A stretch of DNA of 64,000 nucleotides from Kocuria rosea subsp. polaris (GTDB taxonomy: Bacteria > Actinomycetota > Actinomycetes > Actinomycetales > Micrococcaceae), in assembly GCA_023896275.1 (NCBI GenBank), contig MLDA01000002.1:144792-208791 (forward strand), in the 5' to 3' direction. The position numbers were made by a program, and so were the translations under genes. Shown here one piece after another: positions 51,100 through 61,452 of this stretch. Each line of letters opens with the position of its first letter. The first letter of the stretch is position 1. The notes beneath the pieces are model-generated. The model saw only the letters and a list, made by a program, of their open reading frames with translations. It did not search any database and was not told where the DNA came from.

Positions 51100-51780
51100 A
51101 TGACGCGGATTCTGGTTGTCGAGGACGAGGAGTCGTTGAGCGACCCGTTGTCCTACCTGCTGGAGAAGGAGGGTTTCGAGGTCCAGGTCGTCGACAACGG
51201 CCTCGATGCCGTGACCGAGTTCGATCGGGCCGGAGCGGACCTCGTGCTGCTCGACCTGATGCTGCCCGGCCAGTCCGGGACCGAGGTCTGCCGCCAGCTG
51301 CGCCAGCGTTCCAGCGTCCCGGTCATCATGCTCACAGCCAAGGATTCCGAGATCGACAAGGTCGTGGGGCTCGAGCTGGGGGCCGACGACTACGTGACCA
51401 AGCCCTACTCGTCCCGAGAGCTCGTGGCCCGCGTCCGGGCGGTGCTGCGCCGCCAGGGCGAGCCCGACGAGCTCGTGACGAACACCGTGCAGGCCGGCCC
51501 GGTGCGGATGGACGTCGAGCGCCACGTTGTGAGCGTCTCTGGCGAGCGGGTCTCCTTCCCGCTCAAGGAGTTCGAGCTTCTGGAGATGCTGCTGCGCAAC
51601 TCCGGCCGCGTGCTCACGCGCGGTCAGCTCATCGACCGGGTCTGGGGCTCGGACTACGTCGGCGACACCAAGACTCTCGACGTGCACGTCAAGCGCCTGC
51701 GCTCCAAGATCGAGCCGGACCCCTCGAGCCCGGTGCATCTCGTGACCGTCCGCGGCCTCGGCTACAAGTTCGAGGCCTGA
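51100..51780 (+). CDS. regX3: response regulator RegX3
   Basis: 226-residue OmpR-type regulator, cytoplasmic partner of SenX3. Receiver: VVEDEESL acidic pair, phospho-acceptor Asp in LVLLDLMLPG, Lys in YVTKPYS; winged helix: LKEFELLEMLLRNSGRVL, DTKTLDVHVKRLRSK and VTVRGLGYKFEA. It activates phosphate-scavenging genes when phosphate is scarce. AGAGGAG precedes the ATG. A strong terminator follows. Confidence 0.97.
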   Translation: MTRILVVEDEESLSDPLSYLLEKEGFEVQVVDNGLDAVTEFDRAGADLVLLDLMLPGQSGTEVCRQLRQRSSVPVIMLTAKDSEIDKVVGLELGADDYVTKPYSSRELVARVRAVLRRQGEPDELVTNTVQAGPVRMDVERHVVSVSGERVSFPLKEFELLEMLLRNSGRVLTRGQLIDRVWGSDYVGDTKTLDVHVKRLRSKIEPDPSSPVHLVTVRGLGYKFEA

Positions 51781-51797
51781 CGCCGGCGGTGAAAAGG

Positions 51798-51837
51798 AAA
51801 GGCTGCGGCCCCGGGACGTCCCGGGCCGCAGCCTTTT
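51798..51837. terminator. terminator between regX3 and lpqE
   Basis: GGCTGCGGCCC and GGGCCGCAGCC arms extended by GGGAC/GTCCC, flanked by AAA and TTTT; serves both convergent genes. Confidence 0.95.
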
Positions 51838-51860
51838 CGCTTGTCTGAACGACGGCTGTT

Positions 51861-52394
51861 CTAGTGGCCGCCGTGGTCCTCTTCGTCGTGCTTGAGGTGC
51901 TCGACGGTGCCGTCCTCGTAGCCGCCCGGCAGGTACTGGCGGTACTCCGGGAGGGCCCCGTTGATCACGGGCACGGACTGCTCGACGCTGTCCCCGTCCA
52001 CGGTCACCGTGACGGCGGTGTGGGCGCCCGGCTCTTCGCCGGAGGAGGGAATGATGGTCTTGTTGGCGTCGTCTTCCAGCTTGGTCACGGAACCGGCCGC
52101 GACGGCGATGGAGACGGCCGTGCCGTCGACGTTCAAGTTCACGCGGGTGTTGCTCTCGCCATTGTTGACGAGACTGCCCAGTACGCGGGCCTCTTCGTCA
52201 GCCGAGTTGGTGACGATCATGAGATTGCGGACCTCGAGGTCGCCGGCGGTGAAGACCACGCCGTCGCTCGGTGCGTACTTGTCGGCGGTCGCCTGGTCGT
52301 TGATCGCGCCGCAGCTGGTGGCGCTCAGGGCGACGACGGCGAGGGCGGCGGTGGCCAGAGCACGGCGTCCGCGGATCTTCTGTGCGGTGATCAC
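51861..52394 (-). CDS. lpqE: LpqE-like lipoprotein
   Basis: 177-residue exported lipoprotein. Signal peptide with lipobox SATSC at about residues 24-28, then SCGAINDQATADKYAPSDGV, a beta-rich region (LEVRNLMIVTN, ARVLGSLVNNGESNTRVNLNV, TAVTVTVDG) and a His/Asp/Glu-rich tail (HLKHDEEDHGGH) that could bind a metal ion. In Mycobacterium tuberculosis lpqE is adjacent to carD-ispD-ispF-cysS, and the same order is seen here, which supports the name. Its role is not known. Divergent from carD. Confidence 0.8.
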   Translation of the reverse strand: MITAQKIRGRRALATAALAVVALSATSCGAINDQATADKYAPSDGVVFTAGDLEVRNLMIVTNSADEEARVLGSLVNNGESNTRVNLNVDGTAVSIAVAAGSVTKLEDDANKTIIPSSGEEPGAHTAVTVTVDGDSVEQSVPVINGALPEYRQYLPGGYEDGTVEHLKHDEEDHGGH

Positions 52395-52705
52395 TGCACA
52401 AACTCCTCATCAAGTTCGAATCGGGATGTTCATGTCACTGCAGGCTGCGCCCGTGGTGACGGCATTCGAAGCAATCCTACTCGGAAAGTGGCTCAAACTT
52501 TTACTCGTCGTCGAAGTGGTGCCCGACCGCGGACCGCCGGCCCTGCCGGGGCGGCGGCCAACCTCGGTCTACCGGCCCGTAGGAACCGACCGCATGTTAC
52601 GCGGAGGTGAATTATGACGTGTCTGGGCGACGATGTGCTGCAACTCGCCGAATTATCAAACGGATGCGTGATAAACTAGTGGACGGGAAAGGGGATTATC
52701 CGAAA
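52395..52705. other. lpqE-carD divergent region (311 bp)
   Basis: No gene is seen. Near carD there is an inverted repeat TTATCA (52654-52659) / TGATAA (52670-52675) with a 10-nt spacer, overlapping a possible -10-like GATAAACT. This is a likely operator or promoter for carD. An AT-rich stretch at 52450-52500 faces lpqE. Confidence 0.45.
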
Positions 52706-53188
52706 ATGGTTTTTGAGGTTGGCGAGACGGTAGTTTACCCCCACCACGGGGCTGCACGGATCGAAGAGATCAAGATGCGGACCATCAAGGGCGAGGAGAA
52801 GATGTACCTCAAGCTCAAGGTCGCTCAGGGCGATCTGACGATTGAGGTTCCGGCGGAGAACGTTGACCTGGTGGGCGTTCGTGACGTCGTCGACCAGGAC
52901 GGTCTGGACGACGTGTTCGATGTCCTGCGCGCGGAGTTCACGGAAGAACCGACGAACTGGTCCCGTCGGTACAAGGCGAACCTGGAGAAGCTGGCCTCCG
53001 GTGACGTCATCAAGGTGGCCGAGGTCGTCCGCGACCTGTGGCGCCGCGAGAACGATCGTGGCCTGTCGGCCGGCGAGAAACGCATGCTCGCCAAGGCCCG
53101 GCAGATCCTCATCAGCGAACTGGCGCTGGCCAAGAAGCTGGACGAGGGCAAGGCCGAGAGCATGCTCGACGAGGTCCTCGCTTCCTAG
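52706..53188 (+). CDS. carD: CarD-family transcription regulator
   Basis: 160-residue RNA-polymerase-binding protein that stabilises open complexes at sigma-A promoters, including rRNA promoters. The N-terminal RNAP-interaction domain ([42 protein letters not shown]) and the C-terminal helical DNA-contact domain ([40 protein letters not shown]) are complete. The ATG at 52706 was chosen because it gives the standard N terminus. First gene of the block carD-ispD-ispF-cysS-rlmB, with 106 nt to ispD. Confidence 0.96.
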   Translation: MVFEVGETVVYPHHGAARIEEIKMRTIKGEEKMYLKLKVAQGDLTIEVPAENVDLVGVRDVVDQDGLDDVFDVLRAEFTEEPTNWSRRYKANLEKLASGDVIKVAEVVRDLWRRENDRGLSAGEKRMLAKARQILISELALAKKLDEGKAESMLDEVLAS

Positions 53189-53294
53189 GGCTTCGCCCAG
53201 GAAGGCGGAGATTCTGCGTCCCGCGATATCAAGCAGCCCGTTCACCGCGAGGTGGGCGGGCTGTTCTGCTGTCCGGGCCCGATAGGGTTTGATC

Positions 53295-54089
53295 GTGCCC
53301 ACAACACCTCCATCGCAACACGGCAACCCCCCGCGCGGCGGCCGCACCGCCGTCGTCCTGGTGGCCGCCGGCAGCGGCACCCGCCTCGGCCGGGCCATGC
53401 CCAAGGCGGCGGTCCCCGTTGCCGGCGTGCCGATGCTCGAGCGCGCCATCGCGTCCGTCGCGGCGGCACTGCCTGCGGCGCAGATCGTCGCCGTCCTTCC
53501 CGCGGCCCACGCCAGCCTGTGGCGGCTGTGCGAAACGATCGCTGCGGATCCGCACGACGACGCCGCCCCCAGACCGAACCTCGTCGCCGTCGCGGGCGGC
53601 GCCACGCGCAACGACTCGGTGCGAGCCGGTCTCGCGGCCATCGGCGACGCGGACCACGTCCTCGTGCACGACGCGGCGCGCTGCCTGACCCCGCCGGCGG
53701 TGTTCGCTGCTGTCGTCGACGCCTTGGCTGCCGGTGCCCGCGCCGTGGTGCCCGCGCTGCCCGTCGTCGACACGATCAAGGCCGTCCGGGCGGCGCCCGA
53801 TGAATCAATCGCGGCCGAGGCCGTCGAATCGACCCCGCCGCGCAGCGGGCTGCGCGCGGTGCAGACGCCGCAGGGATTCCGCCGTGACGTGCTCGTCGAG
53901 GCGCAGCGGCAGGTCGCCGCGTGGCCGGCGGCGCGTGCGGAGACCGTCACCGACGATGCGCTGCTCATGGAGATGCTCGGCGAAGACGTCTACCTCGTGC
54001 CGGGCGATGAGCGGGCCCTGAAGATCACCACGGAACTGGACCTGATGCTCGCGGAGGCGCTGATCGCCGCGGGGGAGGAGCACTCATGA
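53295..54089 (+). CDS. ispD: 2-C-methyl-D-erythritol 4-phosphate cytidylyltransferase
   Basis: 264-residue enzyme of the non-mevalonate isoprenoid pathway (MEP + CTP to CDP-ME). The nucleotide-binding [43 protein letters not shown] and the late [10 protein letters not shown] are all present. GTG at 53295 has AGGG 7 nt upstream; TTG at 53289 is possible. Its stop overlaps the ispF start (ATGA), so the two are translationally coupled. Confidence 0.96.
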   Translation: MPTTPPSQHGNPPRGGRTAVVLVAAGSGTRLGRAMPKAAVPVAGVPMLERAIASVAAALPAAQIVAVLPAAHASLWRLCETIAADPHDDAAPRPNLVAVAGGATRNDSVRAGLAAIGDADHVLVHDAARCLTPPAVFAAVVDALAAGARAVVPALPVVDTIKAVRAAPDESIAAEAVESTPPRSGLRAVQTPQGFRRDVLVEAQRQVAAWPAARAETVTDDALLMEMLGEDVYLVPGDERALKITTELDLMLAEALIAAGEEHS

Positions 54090-54574
54090 GCAAGCCCGTC
54101 ATTCCGCGCACCGGCGTCGGCGTCGACGCGCACGCCTTCGCGACCGCGGAGGATCGCCCGATGATGCTCGCCGGCCTGCACTGGCCGGGCGAGCGCGGCC
54201 TCGCCGGGCACTCGGACGCAGACGCCGTCGCGCACGCCGCGTGCGACGCGCTGTTCTCGGCCGCCGGCATCGGCGACCTCGGAACCCACTTCGGAACCTC
54301 CCGCCCGGAGTTCGCGGGCGCCTCCGGGGCGACCCTGCTCGCCGAAGCCGCACGCCTCGTCCGCGCGGCCGGCTTCGAAATCGGGAACGTGGCCGTGCAG
54401 TTCGTGGGCAACCGGCCTAAGTTCGGGCCGCGCCGCGAGGAGGCCAACGCCGCCCTCAGCGCTGCGGCCGGGGCTCCCGTCACGGTGACCGCGACGACGT
54501 CGGACGGTCTCGGCTACGAAGGCGCCGGCGAGGGCATCACCGCGTACGCATCCGCGCTCGTCTACACACCCTGA
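54086..54574 (+). CDS. ispF: 2-C-methyl-D-erythritol 2,4-cyclodiphosphate synthase
   Basis: 162-residue trimeric zinc enzyme, CDP-ME-2-phosphate to MEcPP. Zinc ligands are Asp and His in GVGVDAHAF and His in [26 protein letters not shown] and [19 protein letters not shown] complete the active site. Typical length. Couples to ispD by a 4-nt overlap and precedes cysS by 44 nt. Confidence 0.97.
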   Translation: MSKPVIPRTGVGVDAHAFATAEDRPMMLAGLHWPGERGLAGHSDADAVAHAACDALFSAAGIGDLGTHFGTSRPEFAGASGATLLAEAARLVRAAGFEIGNVAVQFVGNRPKFGPRREEANAALSAAAGAPVTVTATTSDGLGYEGAGEGITAYASALVYTP

Positions 54575-54618
54575 ACCGGGCCGCCCGTCCGGCGCGGGGC
54601 GTGGGCTAATCTTGTGCG

Positions 54619-56061
54619 GTGAGCATGCGATTCTACGACACCAGCCAGGCCAAGGTCCGCGACTTCACCCCGCTCTCGCCGGGGCGGGTAGGCCTGTACT
54701 ACTGCGGTGCCACCGTTCAGGGGATGCCGCACGTGGGCCACGTGCGATCGGCCATCGCCTTCGACATCCTCGCCCGCTGGCTCGAGTACCGCGGGCTCGA
54801 GGTCACGGTCGTGCGCAACGTCACCGACATCGATGACAAGATCCTCGAGAAGTCCGCGGCCTCCTTCGCTGAGGGGTTCGACGCCCCGACTGACTACCGC
54901 GAGCGTGAGGAGTGGTTCGCGCTCGCCTACCGATTCGAGCAGGAGTTCCTGCGCGCCTACGACACCCTCGGCGTCCGGCGCCCGACCTACGAACCGCGCG
55001 CGACCGGGCACATCACCGAAATGCACGAGTTGATCGCCGAGCTCATCGAGCGCGGCCACGCCTACCCGGCCCTCGACGACTCGGGGGACGTCTACTTCGA
55101 CGTCCGCTCGTGGGCCGGCTACGGCGACCTCACCCGCCAGAAGGTCGACGACCTGCAGGACGCCCCGGATGCCGATCCGCGCGGCAAGCGCGACCCCCGC
55201 GATTTCGCCCTCTGGAAGGGGCACAAGGCCACCGACCCGCAGAGCGCGTCCTGGCCGAGCCCGTGGGGCCGTGGCCGCCCGGGTTGGCATCTCGAGTGCT
55301 CGGCCATGGCCGGCAAGTACCTCGGCAGCGCCTTCGACATCCACGGCGGCGGCCTGGACCTACGCTTCCCGCACCACGAGAACGAGCTCGCCCAGTCACG
55401 GGCAGCGGGGGGCGACTTCGCGAATTTCTGGATGCACAACGGCATGGTCACGTACGAGGGCGAGAAGATGTCGAAATCCATTGGCAACACCATCTCCCCG
55501 GCCGAAATGCTCGCGATGGCCGAGCCGCGTGTGGTCCGCTACTTCCTCGGCCAGGCGCACTATCGCTCCCAGCTCGACTACCGGCCCACCTCCCTCGAGG
55601 AGGCGACCGCCGCCGTCGAGCGGATCGACACCTTCGTGCGCAACGCCCGCGCCCTGACCGGGAACGACGGCGCGGCGACCGAGGTGCCGGTGGAGTTCTC
55701 GGCCGCGATGGACGACGATCTCAACGTCCCCCAGGCGCTCGCGGTCCTGCACGAGCGAGTGCGCGCCGGGAACACGGCCCTCGCCGCGGCGGACGCGTCA
55801 GCGGTGGCGGCCGCGCTGGGGGCGGTCCTCGCGATGACGGACGTCCTGGGCCTCGACGACGTCGCCACGGCCGACGCCGCCGGGGACCCGGCCGCGTCCG
55901 CCGCGCTCGAGTCGCTCGTCGCGGCGCAGATCGAGGCGCGGGCGCAGGCGCGGGCCGCCAGGGACTGGGCGGCCGCCGACGCGATCCGCGACAACCTCGC
56001 CGCGGCGGGGGTCGTCGTGGAGGATTCGGCGGGCGGCGCGCGCTGGACGCTGGCTCCCTAA
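54619..56061 (+). CDS. cysS: cysteinyl-tRNA synthetase
   Basis: 480-residue class I synthetase. The HIGH motif appears as [10 protein letters not shown], the KMSKS loop as [10 protein letters not shown], and the zinc-binding Cys in [15 protein letters not shown] and HHENEL positions are visible. The Ala-rich C-terminal domain is that of CysRS and is longer than in MshC ligases, so this is the synthetase rather than the mycothiol ligase. GTG start ([10 protein letters not shown]). Same position as M. tuberculosis cysS1. Confidence 0.96.
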   Translation: MSMRFYDTSQAKVRDFTPLSPGRVGLYYCGATVQGMPHVGHVRSAIAFDILARWLEYRGLEVTVVRNVTDIDDKILEKSAASFAEGFDAPTDYREREEWFALAYRFEQEFLRAYDTLGVRRPTYEPRATGHITEMHELIAELIERGHAYPALDDSGDVYFDVRSWAGYGDLTRQKVDDLQDAPDADPRGKRDPRDFALWKGHKATDPQSASWPSPWGRGRPGWHLECSAMAGKYLGSAFDIHGGGLDLRFPHHENELAQSRAAGGDFANFWMHNGMVTYEGEKMSKSIGNTISPAEMLAMAEPRVVRYFLGQAHYRSQLDYRPTSLEEATAAVERIDTFVRNARALTGNDGAATEVPVEFSAAMDDDLNVPQALAVLHERVRAGNTALAAADASAVAAALGAVLAMTDVLGLDDVATADAAGDPAASAALESLVAAQIEARAQARAARDWAAADAIRDNLAAAGVVVEDSAGGARWTLAP

Positions 56062-56169
56062 CTCAAGATCTCAAGACGATTTGGTCGGAGCGGTAAAATG
56101 GGCCTTGGTGGACACCACGGTCCAACCGTGATCGACCCCCACAGATTTCTAGCCACGAGGAATGACACC

Positions 56170-57132
56170 ATGGCAACAGGCAAGCGTCCCGGCGCCGTCC
56201 GCAAGTCCAAGAAGGGCCCGTCCGTCGGCACCGGCGGCCACGGGCGCAAGAAGCTCGAAGGCAAGGGCCCGACCCCTAAAGCGGAGGACCGGACCTACCA
56301 CAAGGCGCACCGCACCAAGCAGCTCGCCGAGAAGGCGGCCGCCGGCCGCGGCGGCCGCTCCCGCTCCCGCGTCTCCGAGGAGTTCGTCACCGGTCGCAAC
56401 TCGGTTCTCGAGGCGCTGCGCACGAACATCCCGGCGAAGACGCTCTACATGGCCACGCGCATCGACGTCGACGACCGTGTGCGCGAGGCGCTGAAGCTGG
56501 CCGCGGAGCAGGGCATCGCCGTGCTCGAGACCAGCAAGCCGGAGCTGGACCGGATGACCGAGGACGCTGTGCACCAGGGGCTGGCCCTGCAGATCCCGCC
56601 GTACGAGTACCCGGACGCCGTCGACCTGGTGACGGAGACGGTCGCACGTTCCGCCCGCGGACACATCGCCACTAAGCCCCTCTTCGTCGCGCTCGACGGC
56701 ATCACCGACCCGCGGAACCTGGGCGCGATCGTCCGCTCCGTCTCGGCCTTCCGAGGCCACGGTGTGATCGTCCCCGAACGCCGCAGCGTAGGCATGACCG
56801 CGTCCGCCTGGAAGACCAGCGCCGGCGCAGCGGCCCGCGTACCCGTGGCCCGCGCGACCAACCTGACCCTCGCCTTGAAGGAGATGAAGGCACAGGGCGT
56901 CTTCGTCATCGGCCTCGACGGCGGCGGCGACATGGAGCTGCCGGGCCTCGAGCTCGCAACGGAGCCGCTGTGCATCGTCGTCGGCTCGGAGGGCAAGGGC
57001 CTCTCGCGCCTCGTCCGCGAAACGTGCGACGCCATCGTCTCCATCCCGATCGACTCGGCGATGGAGTCCCTCAACGCGTCCATGGCCGTCGGCATCTCCC
57101 TCTACGAAGTCTCGCGCCGACGCAACGGCTAG
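56170..57132 (+). CDS. rlmB: 23S rRNA (guanosine-2251-2'-O)-methyltransferase RlmB-like
   Basis: 320-residue SpoU-class RNA 2'-O-methyltransferase. A very basic ~65-residue N extension (MATGKRPGAVRKSKKGPS... rich in Lys/Arg/Gly) precedes the substrate-binding domain (VTGRNSVLEALRTNIPAKTL) and the SPOUT domain with DGITDPRNLGAIVRSVSAF, VGSEGKGLSRLV and IPIDSAMESLNASMAVGI. The extension is common in actinobacterial RlmB. ACGAGGA lies 8 nt before the ATG. Last gene of the carD block. Confidence 0.93.
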   Translation: MATGKRPGAVRKSKKGPSVGTGGHGRKKLEGKGPTPKAEDRTYHKAHRTKQLAEKAAAGRGGRSRSRVSEEFVTGRNSVLEALRTNIPAKTLYMATRIDVDDRVREALKLAAEQGIAVLETSKPELDRMTEDAVHQGLALQIPPYEYPDAVDLVTETVARSARGHIATKPLFVALDGITDPRNLGAIVRSVSAFRGHGVIVPERRSVGMTASAWKTSAGAAARVPVARATNLTLALKEMKAQGVFVIGLDGGGDMELPGLELATEPLCIVVGSEGKGLSRLVRETCDAIVSIPIDSAMESLNASMAVGISLYEVSRRRNG

Positions 57133-57181
57133 CGAGCTGCGGCGCCCCGTCGTCGCATCCTCGACCATCAAGGCGGTTTCT

Positions 57182-59290
57182 ATGGCACAGCCCAGCGCTG
57201 ATGTCCCGGTGTCACTGCAGAACGCGGGAAGCGGCCCCGGCCACTTCTCACGCCCGTTCCCGCGCGGGGTCGCGGCGAATGTCCCCGGACTTCCCCGGGT
57301 GGACGACGCCGTCAACGTGGCGGTCTTCGCCTCCGAGCTCGAGGCCGTGGACGTCTGGTTCACGGATCCCAACGGCAAGTTGACGCGGGCCAAGCTCTTC
57401 GACAAGACCGACGGCGTGCACCACGGCGTGGTCGAGGGGCTACGCCCCGGCGCCCGCTATGCGTTCTGGCAGCATGGCGCGGAGTACCCGGAGAACGGTC
57501 AGCTCCTCGTCGATCCGTACGCTCGCGCTCTCGAGGAGCACGACGACGGCACCTTCTGGGGCGTGTTCGTCGCTGAGCGTGACTTCGACTGGGGAACCGT
57601 GACACGGCCCCACGTGCCGTGGCGCGATACCGTCATCTACGAGGCCCACGTCAAGGGCCAGACGATGCTGCACCCCGAGGTGCCCGAGGACCTGCGCGGG
57701 ACCTATGCCGGGTTCGCTCATCCGGCGATGATCGAGCACCTGAAGTCCATCGGTGTCACGACCGTGGAGCTGCTCCCGATTCATTTCCACATCGACGAGC
57801 CCCACTTGCAGGAGATGGGCCTGCCCAACTACTGGGGCTACAACACGCTCGGCTACTTCGCCCCGCATCAGGCGTACGCGACGGCGGCCGCTCAGGCGGC
57901 CGGACCGCAGGCCGTGCAGGACGAGCTCAAGGGCATGATCAAGCTCTTGCACGCGGCCGGCATCGAGGTCGTGCTCGACGTCGTCTTCAACCACACCGCC
58001 GAGGGCGGGCAGAATCAACAGGCCCTCTCGTGGCGAGGCCTAGCGGACCGCCACTACTACCGCCACAGTGAAGAAGGCTCCTACTTCGACACCACTGGTT
58101 GCGGCAACACCCTCGATTTCAACGAACCGGCCGTGATCCGCCTGGCGATGGATTCGCTGCGTTACTGGGTCGACGAGTTCCACATCGACGGGTTCCGCTT
58201 CGACCTGGCAGTCGCGCTCGGCCGCGACACCGACAACCACTTCAAGGCGAGCCATCCCTTCTTCTCCGCGATCGCCGCGTCCGAGACGTTGACCGGAGTG
58301 AAGATGATCGCCGAACCGTGGGACGTGTCCATGGGTGGCTGGCAGACGGGCAATTTCCCGCGCGGCTTCGCTGACTGGAACGACAAGTTCCGCGACACCG
58401 TCCGCGAGTTCTGGGTCGCCGACCATGGTCGTCTCCTGGCCGGAGAACAGGGGGCCTCTGTGGCCCGCCTCGCCGGGGCGCTCGCGGGATCCCGCGAGCT
58501 CTTCGCCTCGTCCGGGCGGGGCGCCTTGGCGTCCGTCAACCTGGTCACGGCTCACGACGGCTTCACACTGCGCGACCTCGTCAGCTACGACCGAAAGCAC
58601 AACGAGGACAACGGCGAAGAGAATCGCGACGGCCACAGCCACAACAACTCGTTCAACCACGGGGTCGAGGGCCAGACGGGCGACCAGGACATCAACGTCG
58701 AACGTCTCAAGACGGCGTCGAACGTGATGGCGACGCTCGCGATCTCGCTCGGCGTCCCGATGATCACCGCGGGCGACGAGATGGGCAAGACGCAGGAAGG
58801 CAACAACAACGCCTACTGTCAGGACAACCCCATGTCGTGGCTGCACTGGAACCTCACAGAACATCAGCGGAGCATGCTGCGCACGACCCGGGACCTGTTC
58901 CGGATCCGCAAGGAGTTCCTGTCCGATCAGCCCTACAGCTACCCGGCGCACGACGACGCCGGCTTCCTTCTCTGGTTCAATGCCAACGGCGACCCGCTGC
59001 AGCAGGACGAGTGGACGAACCCGGACACCAGGCTGATGCAGATGCTGATCGGCTCGCCGAGCAGCGAACTCGATGGGCTGGCTATCTTCAACGGCGGGTT
59101 GGAACCCGTCGAGGTGCGCCTTCCCCAGGGTGACGTCATGGCCGAGTTCATCGGGCGGGACCCGGAACGCGCCCGGTTCGAACTGCGCTACAGCACCGAT
59201 CCGCAGGGCATGGCACAGCAGGGTGTCGTTCGCCCGGCCGGCGGCAAGCACACGGTGGCTCCGAATTCGGTGTCGGTCTTCCGCGCGTAA
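57182..59290 (+). CDS. glgX: glycogen debranching enzyme GlgX
   Basis: 702-residue GH13 debranching enzyme, hydrolysing alpha-1,6 links of glycogen limit dextrin. The N-terminal CBM48 (VNVAVFASELEAVDVWF) precedes the barrel: VIYEAHVKGQT, YWGYNTLGYFAP, VFNHTAEGG, DGFRFDLAV (nucleophile Asp), MIAEPWDVSMGGW (acid/base Glu) and LVTAHDGFTLRDLVSYD. Family length ~700. First gene of glgX-glgE-glgB; 71 nt to glgE. Alone it would trim branches and feed maltodextrins back. Confidence 0.95.
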   Translation: MAQPSADVPVSLQNAGSGPGHFSRPFPRGVAANVPGLPRVDDAVNVAVFASELEAVDVWFTDPNGKLTRAKLFDKTDGVHHGVVEGLRPGARYAFWQHGAEYPENGQLLVDPYARALEEHDDGTFWGVFVAERDFDWGTVTRPHVPWRDTVIYEAHVKGQTMLHPEVPEDLRGTYAGFAHPAMIEHLKSIGVTTVELLPIHFHIDEPHLQEMGLPNYWGYNTLGYFAPHQAYATAAAQAAGPQAVQDELKGMIKLLHAAGIEVVLDVVFNHTAEGGQNQQALSWRGLADRHYYRHSEEGSYFDTTGCGNTLDFNEPAVIRLAMDSLRYWVDEFHIDGFRFDLAVALGRDTDNHFKASHPFFSAIAASETLTGVKMIAEPWDVSMGGWQTGNFPRGFADWNDKFRDTVREFWVADHGRLLAGEQGASVARLAGALAGSRELFASSGRGALASVNLVTAHDGFTLRDLVSYDRKHNEDNGEENRDGHSHNNSFNHGVEGQTGDQDINVERLKTASNVMATLAISLGVPMITAGDEMGKTQEGNNNAYCQDNPMSWLHWNLTEHQRSMLRTTRDLFRIRKEFLSDQPYSYPAHDDAGFLLWFNANGDPLQQDEWTNPDTRLMQMLIGSPSSELDGLAIFNGGLEPVEVRLPQGDVMAEFIGRDPERARFELRYSTDPQGMAQQGVVRPAGGKHTVAPNSVSVFRA

Positions 59291-59361
59291 CACTGCAGAA
59301 CACGAGGGATTTCTCCGGTGTTTCCTTGGCGGGAGGACGGGTGGCGATTAGCGTCTAGTGT

Positions 59362-61452
59362 GTGAGCAGCACACCGAAACGCAGGTCAGCAAAGATTCGA
59401 TTCGGCCGGTTCCCGGTCACGGACGTCCAGCCCGTCGTCGAGGGCGGGGCTTTTCCGGCCAAGGTCGTCGTCGGGCAGGACGTGCGTATCAGCGCAACGG
59501 CTTTCCGCGAGGGGCATGACTCCCTCGGGGTCACGGGCATTCTCTACGCGCCGGATGGCAGTATCAGCCAGACCGTTCGCATGACGCCCGGGGCGCCCGG
59601 AACCGACGCCTGGCACGGCACGCTCCGGCCAGAGGAGACCGGCACGTGGACGTTCGCCATCGAAGCCTGGGACGACCCCTACGGGACGTGGCATCACGCG
59701 GCGACGGTGAAGATCGCCGCTGGCATGGAAGAGGAGCTGATGCTCGCCGAAGGCGCCCGGCTGTTCTCTGAAGCGGCGGCGAACCTGCGCTCGGGGGAAC
59801 CGCGCGCGGCGGCCGACGCGCTGGCGGACGCTGAGACCGTAGCCGCGGACGCGGAACTGTACTCCGCCGTCGCGGAGTTCCTCTCCGACACGACGCGATC
59901 GGTGGGGGAGCGGGTGGAGGCTGCCGAGGCCCCGCACCTGCGTACGGTCCTCGCGGCCCGTCCGATTCGGCGGCTCGTCACGAGCAGCGAGCACTTCCCG
60001 CTGCTCGTCGAACGGGACCTGGCTGGCCGTGGCGGCTGGTACGAGTTCTTCCCCCGTTCCGAGGGTGCGGTGTACGACGAGGCGGCTGGACGTTACCGCT
60101 CCGGTACCTTCGCGACGGCGGAGAAACGGCTGCCGGCCGTCGCCGCGATGGGCTTCGATGTCCTGTACCTGCCGCCGATCCACCCCATCGGCCGCACGCA
60201 CCGCAAAGGCCCGAACAACACCCTGACCGCGGGCGAACATGACCCCGGCTCCCCCTGGGCGATCGGATCGGCCGAGGGCGGCCACGATGCGATCCACCCG
60301 GACCTCGGGACGGCAGAGGACTTCTCGCGCTTCGTTGACCGGGCCAACGATCTGGGCCTCGAGGTTGCGCTTGATCTGGCGCTCCAGGCGTCCCCGGACC
60401 ACCCGTGGGCGACCCAACACCCGGAGTGGTTCACCGAACGCGTCGACGGGACGATCGCGTATGCGGAGAACCCGCCGAAGAAGTACCAGGACATCTACCC
60501 GCTCAACTTCGACAACGACCCCGAGGGCCTTAGTCGCGAGATCCTGCGGATCGTGAAGCTGTGGATCAAGCGGGGCGTCAAGATCTTCCGTGTCGACAAT
60601 CCGCACACCAAACCTGTCTGGTTCTGGGAGTGGCTCATCCAACGAGTCAGCGCTCGCAATCCCGAGGTCGTCTTCCTGGCGGAGGCCTTCACCCGCCCCG
60701 CGATGATGCACGCCCTGGGCCGGGCGGGCTTCCAGCAGTCCTACACCTACTTCACGTGGCGGAACACCAAGGCCGAGCTAGAGGATTACTTCACGGAGGT
60801 CTCCCGGGACACCGCCGCGTTCTTCCGGCCGAACTTCTGGGTCAACACCCCCGACATCCTTCCGGAGTTCCTCCAGTTCGGCGGGCCGGCCGCGTTCAAG
60901 CTCCGGGCGGTCCTCGCCTCGATGGCGAGCCCGCTGTGGGGCGTCTACACCGGGTACGAGCTCTGCGAGCACATCGCGCGGCCCGGGTCGGGCGAGCACC
61001 TCGACAACGAGAAGTACGAGTACAAGCCCCGCGACTTCGCCGGGGCGGAGGCCGCTGGCACCTCGCTGGCTCCGTACCTCGCGCGTTTGAACCAGATCCG
61101 GCACAACCACCCGGCGCTCGGGGACCTCGCCAATCTGGAACTGCACTCGTCGACCGATGACTCTACGATCGTTTTCTCTAAGACCAAGCGCCGGTCTCCG
61201 GCCGACGCGGGTAGCGCCGACACGGTGATCGTCGTTGTGAACCTCGACCCGCATGGGACCCGCGAGTCGACCATCACCTTGAACCTCGAGGCATTGGATC
61301 TCACCCCGTCGCTCATCGGCGACGACGGCCAGTTCGAGGTCGAAGATCTCCTCAGCGGCGAGACCTGGCGCTGGGGCGAACACAACTACGTCCGGCTCGA
61401 CCCTCATGTCGAACCGGCCCACATTCTCCACCTCAGGAGGCCCACCTCATGA
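59362..61452 (+). CDS. glgE: alpha-1,4-glucan:maltose-1-phosphate maltosyltransferase
   Basis: 696-residue GH13 enzyme that transfers maltose from maltose-1-phosphate onto alpha-glucan. Family marks: [18 protein letters not shown] at the N end, [14 protein letters not shown], the nucleophile Asp in [12 protein letters not shown] and the acid/base Glu in [12 protein letters not shown], then [16 protein letters not shown] start. The stop overlaps the glgB start (ATGA), coupling the two. The upstream enzymes that make maltose-1-phosphate (TreS-Mak) are not in this window. Confidence 0.96.
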   Translation: MSSTPKRRSAKIRFGRFPVTDVQPVVEGGAFPAKVVVGQDVRISATAFREGHDSLGVTGILYAPDGSISQTVRMTPGAPGTDAWHGTLRPEETGTWTFAIEAWDDPYGTWHHAATVKIAAGMEEELMLAEGARLFSEAAANLRSGEPRAAADALADAETVAADAELYSAVAEFLSDTTRSVGERVEAAEAPHLRTVLAARPIRRLVTSSEHFPLLVERDLAGRGGWYEFFPRSEGAVYDEAAGRYRSGTFATAEKRLPAVAAMGFDVLYLPPIHPIGRTHRKGPNNTLTAGEHDPGSPWAIGSAEGGHDAIHPDLGTAEDFSRFVDRANDLGLEVALDLALQASPDHPWATQHPEWFTERVDGTIAYAENPPKKYQDIYPLNFDNDPEGLSREILRIVKLWIKRGVKIFRVDNPHTKPVWFWEWLIQRVSARNPEVVFLAEAFTRPAMMHALGRAGFQQSYTYFTWRNTKAELEDYFTEVSRDTAAFFRPNFWVNTPDILPEFLQFGGPAAFKLRAVLASMASPLWGVYTGYELCEHIARPGSGEHLDNEKYEYKPRDFAGAEAAGTSLAPYLARLNQIRHNHPALGDLANLELHSSTDDSTIVFSKTKRRSPADAGSADTVIVVVNLDPHGTRESTITLNLEALDLTPSLIGDDGQFEVEDLLSGETWRWGEHNYVRLDPHVEPAHILHLRRPTS

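Noticed and set aside
54619..56061. cysS read as the mycothiol ligase mshC
   Set aside because: The length (480 residues), the Ala-rich anticodon-binding C domain and the ispF neighbour match the tRNA synthetase.
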